Shown: positions 8,125 to 16,180, numbered from the stretch's first letter. The stretch is DNA of 64,000 nucleotides from Cupriavidus plantarum (GCF_905397285.1 NZ_CAJPUX010000001.1:1240001-1304000), one strand, 5' to 3'. The notes: generated by a model from the sequence alone, not told the origin. Translations and numbers: made by a program.

Positions 8125-9231
8125 ATGACGGAGTTTGTGACCACGACAGTGCGGGGCGGTGTCGGATACCTGACATTGCAGCGGCCTCAGGCCCTCAATG
8201 CGCTGTCGCTGGAGATGATTCGCGCGATGACCGGAGCGCTGGACCGATGGGCCGCCGATCCCGCCGTGCATGCCGTGATCGTTGCCGGCGCCGGCGGCAA
8301 GGCGTTCAGCGCGGGCGGCGATATCCGCTGGTTCCATCGCGCTCATCACGAAGGCGACCCGCTGCTGCACCAGTTCTTCGTCGAGGAGTACGCGCTCAAT
8401 TTCCGGATCCATCGCTATCCCAAGCCCTACATCGCGCTGATGGACGGCGTGGTGATGGGCGGCGGCATGGGCATCTCCCAGGGCGCGCGCCGGCGCATCG
8501 TGACGGACCGCACGAAGATGGCGATGCCCGAGACGAATATCGGCCTGTTCCCCGACGTGGGCGGTGGCTGGTTCCTGGCGCGCACGCCGGGCCGCCTCGG
8601 CGAATATCTCGGGCTGACGGGTGTGGTCATCCACGCGGCCGATGCGCTGTATGCGGGCCTCGCCGACCTCTATCTGCCCGCGAACGCGCTGGCTGAACTC
8701 GTGGCCTCCCTGCATGCCGCGACGTTCGACTCCGGCGATGCGGTGCTGGCGCATGTCGACACCTTTGCACGTTCGCACGCCGACGCATGCCAGCCGCGCG
8801 ACAGCGAGCTGGCGAAACTGTACGATCCGATCGATCGGTTGTTCGCGGGCGCCACCGTGGAGGCGATCCTCCATGCGGTGAGCGATGCGTCGGCGGACGC
8901 GGCGGGAAACGCGCCAGCCGACTGGGCCGCGCAAACCGCCGCGATGCTGCGCAGCCGCTCGCCGCTGATGCTGTGCGTGACGCTCGAACAGATTCGCCGC
9001 GCGCGCGACATGTCGCTGGAGGACGAACTGCGCATGGAGCTCGGCATGATGCACGAGGTCTTTGCGCGGGGCGATGGTGTGGAAGGCATCCGTGCCCTCG
9101 CGATCGACAAGGACCACAAGCCCAGGTGGAACCCGTCGCGTCTCGACGACGTGTCCGCCGCGCGCGTGCGCGCATTCTTCGACAGTCCGTGGCGTAGCGA
9201 AGATCATCCGCTCGCCGCGCTCGGCCGTTGA
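8125..9231 (+). CDS. 3-hydroxyisobutyryl-CoA hydrolase-like enzyme (crotonase fold)
   Basis: A 368-residue crotonase-superfamily protein, longer than the roughly 260 residues of simple enoyl-CoA hydratases and right for the hydrolase branch that acts in valine breakdown. Visible features are the oxyanion-hole segment AFSAGGDIRWF near residues 65-75, the GGGMGIS glycine loop, and the ETNIGLFPDVGGGW signature of the 3-hydroxyisobutyryl-CoA hydrolases. The start is the ATG at 8125, preceded by GGGGAG; upstream codons are part of the intergenic region. A broad enoyl-CoA hydratase/isomerase label is the alternative. No other valine-pathway gene lies next to it. Confidence 0.88.
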   Translation: MTEFVTTTVRGGVGYLTLQRPQALNALSLEMIRAMTGALDRWAADPAVHAVIVAGAGGKAFSAGGDIRWFHRAHHEGDPLLHQFFVEEYALNFRIHRYPKPYIALMDGVVMGGGMGISQGARRRIVTDRTKMAMPETNIGLFPDVGGGWFLARTPGRLGEYLGLTGVVIHAADALYAGLADLYLPANALAELVASLHAATFDSGDAVLAHVDTFARSHADACQPRDSELAKLYDPIDRLFAGATVEAILHAVSDASADAAGNAPADWAAQTAAMLRSRSPLMLCVTLEQIRRARDMSLEDELRMELGMMHEVFARGDGVEGIRALAIDKDHKPRWNPSRLDDVSAARVRAFFDSPWRSEDHPLAALGR

Positions 9232-9321
9232 TGTCCACGCACGGATGTCCGCTTAACCGACCCCCGTTCCGTAACAACCTGACAACCGTACCAGCTGTCT
9301 TTATCGTCGAAAGGAAACGCA

Positions 9322-9885
9322 ATGAGCAATCCTCGTGATGTCGCCGTGGTCGTGGGTAGTCTGCGCAAGGAATCCCTGAACCGTAAGCTGGCGCACGCGC
9401 TTGCCGCGCTGGCGCCGCCGCAGCTGAAGCTCGAGATCGTCGAGATCGGCCAGCTCTCGCACTACAACCAGGACGACGACACCGATACGCCGCCGGCCGC
9501 CTGGCAGGCCTTCCGCGATCGCATCAAACGCAGCGATGCGGTGCTGTTCATTACGCCCGAGTACAACCGCTCGGTGCCGGGCGTGCTCAAGAACGCGATC
9601 GACATCGGCTCGCGTCCGTATGGCAAGAGCGCGTGGGACGGCAAGCCGGGCGGCGTCATCAGCCTGTCGCCGGGCGCGATCGGCGGTTTCGGCGCCAACC
9701 ACCATCTGCGCCAGTCGCTCGTGTTCCTGAACATCCCCGTGCTGCAGCAGCCCGAGGCTTATATCGGCGGCGGCGACAAGCTGTTCGACGACAAGGGCGG
9801 CATCGCCAACGACGGCACGCGCGGCTTCCTTGAGAAGTACCTGACGACCTTCGCCACCTGGATCGAACGCAACGCCGCGCGTTAA
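9322..9885 (+). CDS. NADPH-dependent FMN reductase (chromate/quinone reductase family)
   Basis: A 187-residue flavodoxin-fold protein. The N-terminal VVVGSLRKESLNRKLA is the phosphate-binding loop for FMN, and PEYNRSVPGVLKNAID near residues 77-92 is the hallmark of the ChrR/YieF/ArsH-related reductases. A GAIGGFGANHHLRQ segment follows. Such enzymes transfer two electrons from NAD(P)H to quinones, and in some cases chromate. AAAGGA stands eight bases before the ATG. It is preceded by a 90-base gap and appears to be transcribed alone. Confidence 0.9.
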   Translation: MSNPRDVAVVVGSLRKESLNRKLAHALAALAPPQLKLEIVEIGQLSHYNQDDDTDTPPAAWQAFRDRIKRSDAVLFITPEYNRSVPGVLKNAIDIGSRPYGKSAWDGKPGGVISLSPGAIGGFGANHHLRQSLVFLNIPVLQQPEAYIGGGDKLFDDKGGIANDGTRGFLEKYLTTFATWIERNAAR

Positions 9886-10046
9886 GTCACGAGGGCGCGC
9901 GTCACAAGGGCACGAGTCGTCTGGAACACCGGGTCAGTCCTGTCCTACATCCGCTCGCGGGCGGGACCCGACATCCGTGGGGCATGCGTCTTTCTATAGT
10001 GGAGTCACTGGGATCACATCCCTTCCACGACAGAAAGGAGAAGATC

Positions 10047-10121
10047 ATGCCTTATATCCTCGCCTGGCTGCTTGGCGTTCCGGCCTTCGTTCTCGTACTC
10101 ATCTGGCTGTTCATGCACTGA
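10047..10121 (+). CDS. 24-residue single-pass membrane peptide
   Basis: A short frame encoding 24 residues that are almost entirely hydrophobic (MPYILAWLL at the start, LIWLFMH at the end), enough for one membrane helix. A strong Shine-Dalgarno sequence, AAAGGAG, lies just before the ATG, and an intrinsic terminator follows 40 bases after the stop, so the unit looks like a complete monocistronic gene. A TATAGT hexamer at 9995-10000 could be its -10 box. It is too short for family assignment; type I toxin peptides and small membrane modulators have this form. Confidence 0.6.
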   Translation: MPYILAWLLGVPAFVLVLIWLFMH

Positions 10122-10160
10122 CATGCATGGCAGGTGGAGAAGACAGAAGAACACGAGAAA

Positions 10161-10189
10161 GGCGCCCCTCACGGGGCGCTTTTCTTCTT
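10161..10189 (+). terminator. intrinsic terminator after the 24-residue peptide gene
   Basis: GCGCCCC and GGGGCGC form a seven-pair GC stem with a four-base loop, followed by TTTTCTTCTT. Confidence 0.85.
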
Positions 10190-10274
10190 GTAGCGGTCCG
10201 ATCACACCCGCGAGTCCGTCGGCGGCTCCCTTGGCGTTCCTCTATACTGCGGGGTTTCGCCGATTTCGCTTCAC

Positions 10275-11279
10275 ATGACAGCCAACCCCCGCCGCATCTC
10301 GGTCGCGCCGATGATGGACTGGACCGACCGCCATTGCCGCACGTTCCACCGCGCGTTGAGCCAGCACACATGGCTCTATACCGAAATGGTGACGACGGGC
10401 GCGCTGCTGCATGGCGACGTGGCGCGGCACCTCGACTTCGCTGCGGCCGAGCAGCCCGTGGCGTTGCAGCTCGGCGGTAGCGAGCCGGCCGATCTCGCGC
10501 AGGCGGCGAAGCTTGGCGAGCAGTGGGGTTATGCGGAGATCAACCTCAATTGCGGTTGCCCGTCCGAGCGCGTGCAGCGCGGGGCATTCGGCGCGTGCCT
10601 GATGGCCGAGCCGCAACTGGTGGCGGATTGCGTGAAGGCGATGCGCGATGTGGTGTCGGTGCCCGTCACCGTGAAGCATCGCATCGGCATCGACACGATC
10701 GAGCATTATGGCTTCGTGCGCGACTTTGTCGGCACCATTGCCGAGGCCGGATGCGAGACCTTTATCGTCCACGCGCGCAACGCGGTCCTCAAGGGGCTGA
10801 GTCCGAAGGAGAATCGCGAGATTCCGCCGCTGCGCTATGAAGTCGCCTACGAACTCAAGCGCGAGTTTCCGCAACTCGAGATCCTCATCAACGGTGGCAT
10901 CGTCACGTACGACGAAGTCGCCGCGCATCTGCAACATGTGGATGGCGTGATGATCGGGCGTGAGGCGTATCACCAGCCATACTTCCTCGCCGAGATGGAT
11001 CAGCGGTTCTACGGCGCCGATACACCGGTCAAGACACGACACGACGCCGAACTCGCGATGCAGGAGTATGTGGCCAAGTTTGTCGAGCAGGGCGGTTACA
11101 TGGGTGCCGTCACGCGGCACATGCTGGGCCTGCATCGTGGCATCCATGGCGGGCGGGGTTGGCGACGCGTGCTGTCCGACGCGCGCCGGATGCACGCGGC
11201 GCGTACGCGTGGGGCCGTCGTCGCGCTATTCGAAGAGGCGCGGTCGCACCTGCGGCCGGACTGGCTCGAAGCTGCCTGA
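10275..11279 (+). CDS. dusA: tRNA-dihydrouridine synthase A
   Basis: A 334-residue flavoenzyme that reduces uridines in the D-loop of tRNA (U20/U20a in the family) with NADPH. The protein starts with a TIM-barrel core: ISVAPMMDWTDRHCR at residues 8-22, NLNCGCPS at 90-97 and GACLM near 106-110, where Cys108 is the family's catalytic cysteine position. VKHRIGID and ARNA follow, with a C-terminal helical RNA-binding part. Length and motifs fit DusA rather than DusB or DusC. It is preceded by the terminator of the small peptide gene and seems monocistronic. Confidence 0.95.
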   Translation: MTANPRRISVAPMMDWTDRHCRTFHRALSQHTWLYTEMVTTGALLHGDVARHLDFAAAEQPVALQLGGSEPADLAQAAKLGEQWGYAEINLNCGCPSERVQRGAFGACLMAEPQLVADCVKAMRDVVSVPVTVKHRIGIDTIEHYGFVRDFVGTIAEAGCETFIVHARNAVLKGLSPKENREIPPLRYEVAYELKREFPQLEILINGGIVTYDEVAAHLQHVDGVMIGREAYHQPYFLAEMDQRFYGADTPVKTRHDAELAMQEYVAKFVEQGGYMGAVTRHMLGLHRGIHGGRGWRRVLSDARRMHAARTRGAVVALFEEARSHLRPDWLEAA

Positions 11280-11491
11280 TCCTCTTTGCGCGGCCTACTA
11301 CCCGGTGCGGAAATCGAGGAAAGCTTCTAAAAGCGAACGATCGTGCTGGAAACGCAGGCGGGGCGTCGCCCCAAGGGCCGCAACAGCCGCAAAGCCGCGC
11401 CAGCAAAGGGATTCCCCTAATTCGCCCCGGCCGTCACAAGTTCTTAAACTGACTGTGCCCTCGAATACAGGGCTTTCTTCAACTGATTATT

Positions 11492-11519
11492 AGCCCGCCG
11501 AGCGCGGGCTTCTTTTTTT
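11492..11519 (+). terminator. intrinsic terminator downstream of dusA
   Basis: AGCCCGC and GCGGGCT form a seven-pair stem with loop CGAGC, followed by TCTTTTTTT. Confidence 0.85.
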
Positions 11520-11615
11520 CACGATTTCCCGACTATCCGTTTACCCGAATGGTGGGCGACGCGCCTTGCGGCTACATTGAATGGGCCTTCAGGGCAATTG
11601 AGATCGCTTAAATTC

Positions 11616-11646
11616 AGAGTCCGCTGCGGCGGGCTCTTTTTTTTGT
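11616..11646 (+). terminator. second intrinsic terminator, no gene in front of it
   Basis: AGAGTCCGC pairs with GCGGGCTCT (nine pairs, one G-T) around TGCG, followed by more than eight T. The 96 bases between this and the previous terminator hold no coding frame, so it probably ends a short RNA. Confidence 0.85.
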
Positions 11647-11662
11647 CGTGACCCATGTCCCC

Positions 11663-11700
11663 AAAAAAAAAGCAGGCGACGCTTCTGAGAAGGTCGCCTG
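11663..11700 (-). terminator. intrinsic terminator on the minus strand
   Basis: CAGGCGAC pairs with GTCGCCTG with an inner CTTCT/AGAAG extension; read on the minus strand the hairpin is followed by CTTTTTTTTT. It implies a minus-strand transcript arriving from beyond 11700, where no minus-strand gene is evident. Confidence 0.8.
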
Positions 11701-11947
11701 ACGGGAATGTCGAGGGGGGTCAATGTCCCTCAGCGCGAAGTATCTCTCACGTCGCAGTCTCCCTTGAACCCTGCGTTGGTAGGGGCGACGGCGTTAGGTT
11801 TTTTTCTTATTTCGAGCGGGCCATTTTCGGTCCGCCGCTTGGAGCGTGCTATTCCACTGTGCGGTGCACAAGGCGTGATACGATCTGCGCCAGTGCCGCG
11901 ACAGACGGCATGACGAATGACATCGAAATCAAGAAGGGCGTTGGGAA

Positions 11948-12205
11948 ATGGACGACGACGTTTCGTTCGGCATCGAGTTCGAAGGCTACCGCCTGATCTG
12001 GGTGGCGGAACAGCTTCAGGACGGCAAATGGACCGCGCGCTACTGCTGGCATCGCGGAACGTCGGAGGCTGCCGCCAAAGCGCTGCAGCAGGACGTGCTC
12101 AACGGCAAGTCCAAACGACTGCTCGGCCTGTTCGAGACCGAGGAGGACACCATCGCCGCCATCAAGGAAGCCGTGCTCCTCGAAGCGAAGTGGCAGGGCG
12201 GCTGA
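11948..12205 (+). CDS. small unknown protein
   Basis: An 85-residue soluble protein, MDDDVSFGIEFEGYRL at the start, with a WxAEQLQDGKWTARYCWHR beta-hairpin-like segment and a helical, charged second half. It has no signal peptide. I do not recognise the family; the small alpha/beta composition is reminiscent of DUF-type housekeeping proteins. A nine-pair hairpin, CTGAGCCCG/CGGGCTCAG at 12202-12225, starts on its stop codon and is followed after a gap by seven T, probably a weak terminator. Confidence 0.6.
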   Translation: MDDDVSFGIEFEGYRLIWVAEQLQDGKWTARYCWHRGTSEAAAKALQQDVLNGKSKRLLGLFETEEDTIAAIKEAVLLEAKWQGG

Positions 12206-12338
12206 GCCCGTCCGCGCGGGCTCAGCAGGAACTTCGAATTTTTTTGTGCGGAGTACTAGCCATCGCCCCAAGATCCTTGTAGAATCTCGTTCTTCGCTGA
12301 TCGAGCAATACCTGAGCAGCGAAGCAAGTTGTATCGAC

Positions 12339-12415
12339 GGTGGCTGTAGCTCAGTTGGTAGAGTCCAGGATTGTGATTCCTGTCGTCGTGGGTTCGAGTC
12401 CCATCAGCCACCCCA
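12339..12415 (+). tRNA. tRNA-His (anticodon GTG)
   Basis: The sequence folds into a cloverleaf. The acceptor stem GTGGCTG (12340-12346) pairs with CAGCCAC (12405-12411). The additional G at 12339 faces C at 12412, the G-1:C73 pair unique to tRNA-His. The anticodon loop is TTGTGAT within the stem CAGGA/TCCTG, so the anticodon is GTG, and GGTTCGAGTCC forms the T arm. The CCA end is encoded (12413-12415). A terminator follows 15 bases later, so it is a single-tRNA unit. Confidence 0.97.
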
Positions 12416-12430
12416 AAAGATTCCGTAAAA

Positions 12431-12456
12431 AAGCCGCCCCAGGGCGGCTTTTTTAT
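12431..12456 (+). terminator. intrinsic terminator after tRNA-His
   Basis: AAGCCGCCC and GGGCGGCTT form a nine-pair stem with a two-base loop (CA), followed by TTTTATT. Confidence 0.88.
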
Positions 12457-12477
12457 TGCGCTCGATTTTTAAGTCCT

Positions 12478-12702
12478 TCACCCTTTCACATCCCGCGGGT
12501 CATGGCCGAACGAATTGCGCTCACGGATCTTGCCGTGTCGGTCGTGGATAAACAACTCCACCTTGTCGCGCTTCGCCTTCTCCGTGCCGGCGGCAATCGC
12601 TTCTTCCTGAGAGGGGTAATGCGAGGTGGCACCGTCGGTGCCCTCGACTTCCACTGCCCAGCCGTTCCGCTCCGTGGGTACCACATGGACGTTCGCTGCC
12701 AT
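12478..12702 (-). CDS. DUF2188 family protein
   Basis: A 74-residue protein with the pattern of DUF2188: MAANVHVVPTERNGWAVEVEG, then a serine/alanine helix with repeated EEAIAAGTEKAKRDK, and the ending ELFIHDRHGKIRERNSFG. Members are small soluble proteins of unknown function found widely in proteobacteria, often stress-linked. I chose the ATG at 12702 since GGGAG lies eight bases before it; the longer frame up to 12852 lacks family similarity. It converges on tRNA-His across a shared spacer. Confidence 0.82.
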   Translation of the reverse strand: MAANVHVVPTERNGWAVEVEGTDGATSHYPSQEEAIAAGTEKAKRDKVELFIHDRHGKIRERNSFGHDPRDVKG

Positions 12703-12933
12703 GGCGCGTCTCCCTTTTCGAATTAGACGGGAACAGTCTCGCGCGGAGTGCCGCGCTGATGGTATCGGCGTCGGTCCTACATCGGCGTCGGTCACGAGTT
12801 TCGCTCGAACGTGCGGCAACGCACCAAACGTTACGACTCGGGCCGTCAGCATTGCCTAGCATTTCTGAGATTTCAGATCTGTAATGATTCTTTTTCCCCC
12901 TTCGAACAAGCGAGACATATCGTGATAACACCA

Positions 12934-13653
12934 ATGGGGTACGAGGAGTACGCAGCGCTGAAAACGTTTCGGGAGGTAATTCCCGCGAGCGTGCTTGGCG
13001 AGATCAATGCGGCGATCGATGCATCGTTCGGCCCGGAGCCGACGCGTGTCGAGCCGCGGCTGGTGGGGGAGATCCTGCGCAAGGTCGATGCGTTTCGACA
13101 GATGGAGGAGATGGTGTGCGCGGCGACCCTTCGGTTCGCGCGCAAGATGAGCCAGAAGCCGCTCGAGGAGCGGCCGCATCATGTGCTGCGGTGTGTGAGC
13201 ATCGACAACAGTCGGGATGGCCACTGCCGACACTTCGATTCGCATCTGCTGACGCTGCTCGTGCCGCTGCAATTAGCCGCGCCCGACTCGTTCTTCAACG
13301 GCGACCTCGTCACGTACGGCAAGATTCGCCGCAATGTATCGACCCTCGACAACGTGTTCTGCAAGATCCGGCACGGGCTGCAGCGTAACCTGCCGTTCGA
13401 GGTCCGCAAGCAGCTGACCGTGCATGACCTGCGGCGCGGCAACTGCGAGCGCATTAGCGTGGAGCCAGGAAGTGTCTACGTGTTCAACGGCTTTGCGCTC
13501 AAGCACGCGAACCTCCACGTGGAGGCTGGCCAGCGGCGCTCGCTGCTGATCCACTATTACGATCCTGGCTTCTCCATGGGGCTGAGCAAGGCGCTGCGCT
13601 TCTCCCGCAAACTGCGCGACCGCCTGCAGGGGAACATGACCGGCATGACTTGA
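12934..13653 (+). CDS. putative Fe(II)/2-oxoglutarate-dependent oxygenase (prolyl-hydroxylase type)
   Basis: A 239-residue protein without a signal peptide. Residues 100-102 read HFD, the HxD iron ligand pair, and the C-terminal part reads VFNGFALKH at 183-191 followed by HVEAGQRRSLLIHYY. The spacing H191-V196-G199-R201 matches the distal iron histidine and the 2-oxoglutarate-binding arginine of prolyl-4-hydroxylase-like enzymes. The N-terminal half is not recognisable. The substrate is unknown. The start is uncertain: ATG 12934 and GTG 12922 are both possible and neither has a good Shine-Dalgarno sequence. The upstream DNA (12840-12930) is unusually AT-rich for this genome. Confidence 0.6.
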   Translation: MGYEEYAALKTFREVIPASVLGEINAAIDASFGPEPTRVEPRLVGEILRKVDAFRQMEEMVCAATLRFARKMSQKPLEERPHHVLRCVSIDNSRDGHCRHFDSHLLTLLVPLQLAAPDSFFNGDLVTYGKIRRNVSTLDNVFCKIRHGLQRNLPFEVRKQLTVHDLRRGNCERISVEPGSVYVFNGFALKHANLHVEAGQRRSLLIHYYDPGFSMGLSKALRFSRKLRDRLQGNMTGMT

Positions 13654-13861
13654 GGCCATGAACCGGCCGAAAAAAAACCGGCACTCGGCGGGGTCGTCAA
13701 GTCCCGGTTCTGCGCAGCCGCGCGAGAATGTGCGCGGCCGTAGCGACGCACGATAGAGAATTAAATCACACCCAGCACAGTGTTAAACGGTTTCTTAATT
13801 ACACGTTGTGAGCCTGCAACTGCATTTTCTACAAGGAAAATTGTGCGGTGCAATGCACGGC

Positions 13862-14035
13862 TCAAGCGGCGAGCTTGCCCGGCAGGTCGTCCAACTCGAG
13901 CATTCGGCAGATGGCCGCCATGCTGCCCACCATCGTGCGACGCTGCGCGCCCTGATAGACGCGAACGCCCTTGGTTTGCCGGAATGGCACCGGCTTGACC
14001 GGGCGACGGGCGGCGATGGTATTGATTTGCGGCAT
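13862..14035 (-). CDS. small basic protein, unknown function
   Basis: A 57-residue, strongly basic protein (RRPVKP, RQTKGVR and QRRTM segments) ending in a short amphipathic helix, MAAICRMLELDDLPGKL. The ATG at 14035 is preceded by GAGGTG at a suitable distance. It has no signal peptide or cysteine pair. I do not recognise it. It lies just downstream of lexA on the same strand, with about 175 bases between them, and converges on the putative oxygenase gene. It could be a DNA- or RNA-associated protein because of its charge, but that is speculation. Confidence 0.5.
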   Translation of the reverse strand: MPQINTIAARRPVKPVPFRQTKGVRVYQGAQRRTMVGSMAAICRMLELDDLPGKLAA

Positions 14036-14211
14036 GGCTACACCTCGTGATTTTGAGACAGCAAGGGTCCGCACCCATCGTTCGGGAGAACGGGGCGACA
14101 GGGCAAAAACAACGATGCAAATGAACCTAGGACGCTAGGGTTCCGCAGGTTGCGCGCGCCGGCATGAGCCAGGAAAGCCTGGCGGCCGGAGCGGCGCGCG
14201 CGGGGCGGAGG

Positions 14212-14868
14212 TCAAAAGCCGGACGATCGGATCAATCCCACGGCGATGCCCTCCAGAGAAAACTCTTCACGGCCGGACTCGACCACGATATTCGGATAAT
14301 CCGGGTTCTCCGCGATCAGTTCGATACTGCCGCCGCGGCGCTGCAGACGCTTCACGGTGACGTCTTCCCCTAATCGCGCCACGACAATCTTGCCGTTGGG
14401 CGCTTCGCTCGCGCGCTTCACCGCGAGCAGATCTCCATCGAGAATGCCGGCGTCGCGCATGCTGAGGCCGCGCACGCGCAGCAGATAGTCGGGCCGTTCG
14501 TCGAACACCGACGCATCCACCTGATACTGGCGATCGATATGCTCGGCCGCGAGAATCGGGCTGCCCGCGGCCACGCGGCCCACCAGCGGTAAAGTCAGTT
14601 GCAGCACGCCCGCCATCGGCAGCGAGAACTGATCGGACATTTCCGAATCGCTGCGCGCCACCTTGAGGCGAATGCCGCGCGACGCGCCGGGGGTCAGCTC
14701 GATGACGCCCTTACGTGCCAGGGCGCGCAGATGTTCCTCCGCGGAGTTGGGCGATGAAAAACCAAACTCGGCCGCGATCTCGGCGCGCGTGGGCGGAAAG
14801 CCGGTGCTGCGGATCGCGTTGCGGATCAAATCGAAGATCTGCTGCTGCCGCGGGGTCAGGGTTGCCAT
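14212..14868 (-). CDS. lexA: LexA repressor
   Basis: A 218-residue SOS repressor. Residues 1-70 form the winged-helix DNA-binding domain, starting [15 protein letters not shown]. The C-terminal S24 peptidase domain has the self-cleavage bond Ala101-Gly102 (in RVAAGSP), the nucleophile Ser136 (GLSMRD) and the general base Lys151 (AVKRA), all in place, so RecA-triggered autocleavage should work. Two LexA boxes sit 89-124 bases upstream, consistent with strong autoregulation. The gene stands alone. Confidence 0.97.
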   Translation of the reverse strand: MATLTPRQQQIFDLIRNAIRSTGFPPTRAEIAAEFGFSSPNSAEEHLRALARKGVIELTPGASRGIRLKVARSDSEMSDQFSLPMAGVLQLTLPLVGRVAAGSPILAAEHIDRQYQVDASVFDERPDYLLRVRGLSMRDAGILDGDLLAVKRASEAPNGKIVVARLGEDVTVKRLQRRGGSIELIAENPDYPNIVVESGREEFSLEGIAVGLIRSSGF

Positions 14869-14956
14869 GTCGAGTGCCTAGTCCTTTCAGCGATATTCTT
14901 TGTGTTCTGCTTGTTGCTTTTCTTTTGGGTACTTCGTGTTCCGGGTGCGCAGGGCA

Positions 14957-14972
14957 CTGTACGTTTAAACAG
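14957..14972. promoter_or_regulatory. LexA (SOS) box 1
   Basis: CTGT-ACGTTTAA-ACAG, an exact match to the CTGT-N8-ACAG consensus of beta/gamma-proteobacterial LexA. It lies in the intergenic region between lexA and the asparaginase gene. Confidence 0.92.
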
Positions 14973-14976
14973 TATG

Positions 14977-14992
14977 CTGTGATTTTATACAG
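14977..14992. promoter_or_regulatory. LexA (SOS) box 2
   Basis: CTGT-GATTTTAT-ACAG, a second exact match. The two boxes are 20 bases apart centre to centre, about two helical turns, so two LexA dimers can bind the same face of the DNA. Confidence 0.92.
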
Positions 14993-15069
14993 TATCGTGT
15001 GAAGTGCAAGCACAATCTTGTACCCGCTACAATCGGCCTCCCACCGACCCGGTCCTCACCGCCACGCCA

Positions 15070-16095
15070 ATGCCCGCCGCGTCCCATCCCGCCCAGATTC
15101 CCGCTCAGCTTCCCCGCGTCGTCGTCCTCGCCACCGGCGGCACCATCGCCGGCTCCGCCGGCAGCGCCGCCAGCAGCGCCCATTACCAGGCCGCCACCGT
15201 TCCGGTCGGCGCGCTGCTGCAGGCCGTGCCGCCGCTGCAGGGCGTCGCGCGTGTGGAAGCCGAGCAGGTGGCGCAGATCGACAGCAAGGACATGAGCTTC
15301 GCGCTGTGGTCCGCGCTGGCCGCGCGCATCGCCTACTGGACCGCCCAGCCCGACGTCGCGGGTATCGTCATTACGCACGGTACTGACACGCTGGAAGAGA
15401 CGGCGATGTTCCTGCATCTGACGCAGCCGTGTCCGATTCCCGTGGTGTTGACCGCGGCGATGCGCCCCTCGACGTCGCTGTCCGCCGACGGTCCGCTGAA
15501 CCTGCTGGACGCGGTGCGCGTGGCCGCGCATGCGGACGCGCGGGGGAAGGGCGTGCTCGTGGTCATCAACCAGCAGATCCATGCCGGCCGCGACGCGACC
15601 AAGGCGCATACGTCGGCGGTCAATGCCTTCGTTTCCCCGTCCGGCGGCCCGCTCGGCTTCGTGCAGGACGATTACGTGCGCTTCCAGCGCGCGCCGCTCC
15701 CGGCCATCGCGCCCCTGCCCGTGCCGTCGGCGTGGCCGATGGTGGAAATCGTGGGAAGCTATGCGGAACCCAGCCGCGTGGTGGTGGACGCGCTGGCGGC
15801 GGCGGGCGTGCGCGGTATCGTGGTGGCCGCGGCCGGCAACGGCTCGGTGCACGAGGTCCTCGGCGGCGCGCTGGCCGACGCCGCGCGGCAGGGCGTGGCC
15901 GTGGTGCGCGCGTCGCGCACGGGTGCCGGGCACGTGGCGTTGCCCGCGTCGGCGCGCGCCGCCGTCGGGGGGTTCCTCTCGGCGCTGGATCTCAATCCGT
16001 ACAAGGCGCGCGTCCTGCTGTTGCTGCTCCTGGCCGCCGATCCGTCGCTCGGCGCCGACCCGGTGCGCCTGCAGGCCCGCCTGGCGGCATTTTGA
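15070..16095 (+). CDS. L-asparaginase
   Basis: A 341-residue asparaginase converting L-asparagine to aspartate and ammonium. The first catalytic triad site is TGGTIAG, with Thr25; the second is HGTDTLEETA, with Thr105-Asp106; AAMRPSTSLSADGPLNL is the third conserved segment. No cleavable signal peptide is obvious, so it is probably cytoplasmic. I chose the ATG at 15070 because a TACAAT hexamer at 15028-15033 is a plausible -10 box, placing the transcript start downstream of the alternative ATG at 15004. The gene is divergent from lexA and its promoter is close to the SOS boxes. Confidence 0.93.
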   Translation: MPAASHPAQIPAQLPRVVVLATGGTIAGSAGSAASSAHYQAATVPVGALLQAVPPLQGVARVEAEQVAQIDSKDMSFALWSALAARIAYWTAQPDVAGIVITHGTDTLEETAMFLHLTQPCPIPVVLTAAMRPSTSLSADGPLNLLDAVRVAAHADARGKGVLVVINQQIHAGRDATKAHTSAVNAFVSPSGGPLGFVQDDYVRFQRAPLPAIAPLPVPSAWPMVEIVGSYAEPSRVVVDALAAAGVRGIVVAAAGNGSVHEVLGGALADAARQGVAVVRASRTGAGHVALPASARAAVGGFLSALDLNPYKARVLLLLLLAADPSLGADPVRLQARLAAF

Positions 16096-16140
16096 CCGCG
16101 GGCCCGGGGGCGGTTGAGTACGCGAGCTAAAACGCGGGCC

Positions 16141-16170
16141 TTGCAGGGAAGTGAAGGCTCGGGCTATACT
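16141..16170 (+). promoter_or_regulatory. sigma-70-type promoter of the rpsF operon
   Basis: TTGCAG (16141-16146) and TATACT (16165-16170) with an 18-base spacer, 67 bases upstream of the rpsF start. Confidence 0.7.
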
Positions 16171-16180
16171 CGCGGGCTAC

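Larger units (their letters stand above)
11280..11947. other. 668-base gene-poor region with three terminator hairpins
   Basis: No convincing protein gene is present. A weak hairpin GCCCT-N7-AGGGC with a T-rich tail at 11458-11479 may end the dusA transcript. Two strong plus-strand terminators (11492-11519 and 11616-11646) and one strong minus-strand terminator (11663-11700) follow within 210 bases, more than dusA needs. This suggests that one or more short non-coding transcripts start here, on both strands, but I could not identify clear promoters. Confidence 0.5.

Noticed and set aside
11350..11420. Short basic frame after dusA (about 25 residues, GTG start)
   Set aside because: No ribosome-binding site at a usable distance and it overlaps low-complexity GC-rich sequence; not enough support.
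11849..12271. Minus-strand frame that could feed the terminator at 11663
   Set aside because: Its sequence is the antisense of the 85-residue gene and has no recognisable features, so I prefer a non-coding transcript.
15004..15069. Upstream ATG for asparaginase
   Set aside because: It lies before the probable -10 box at 15028-15033 and adds 22 residues without family similarity.
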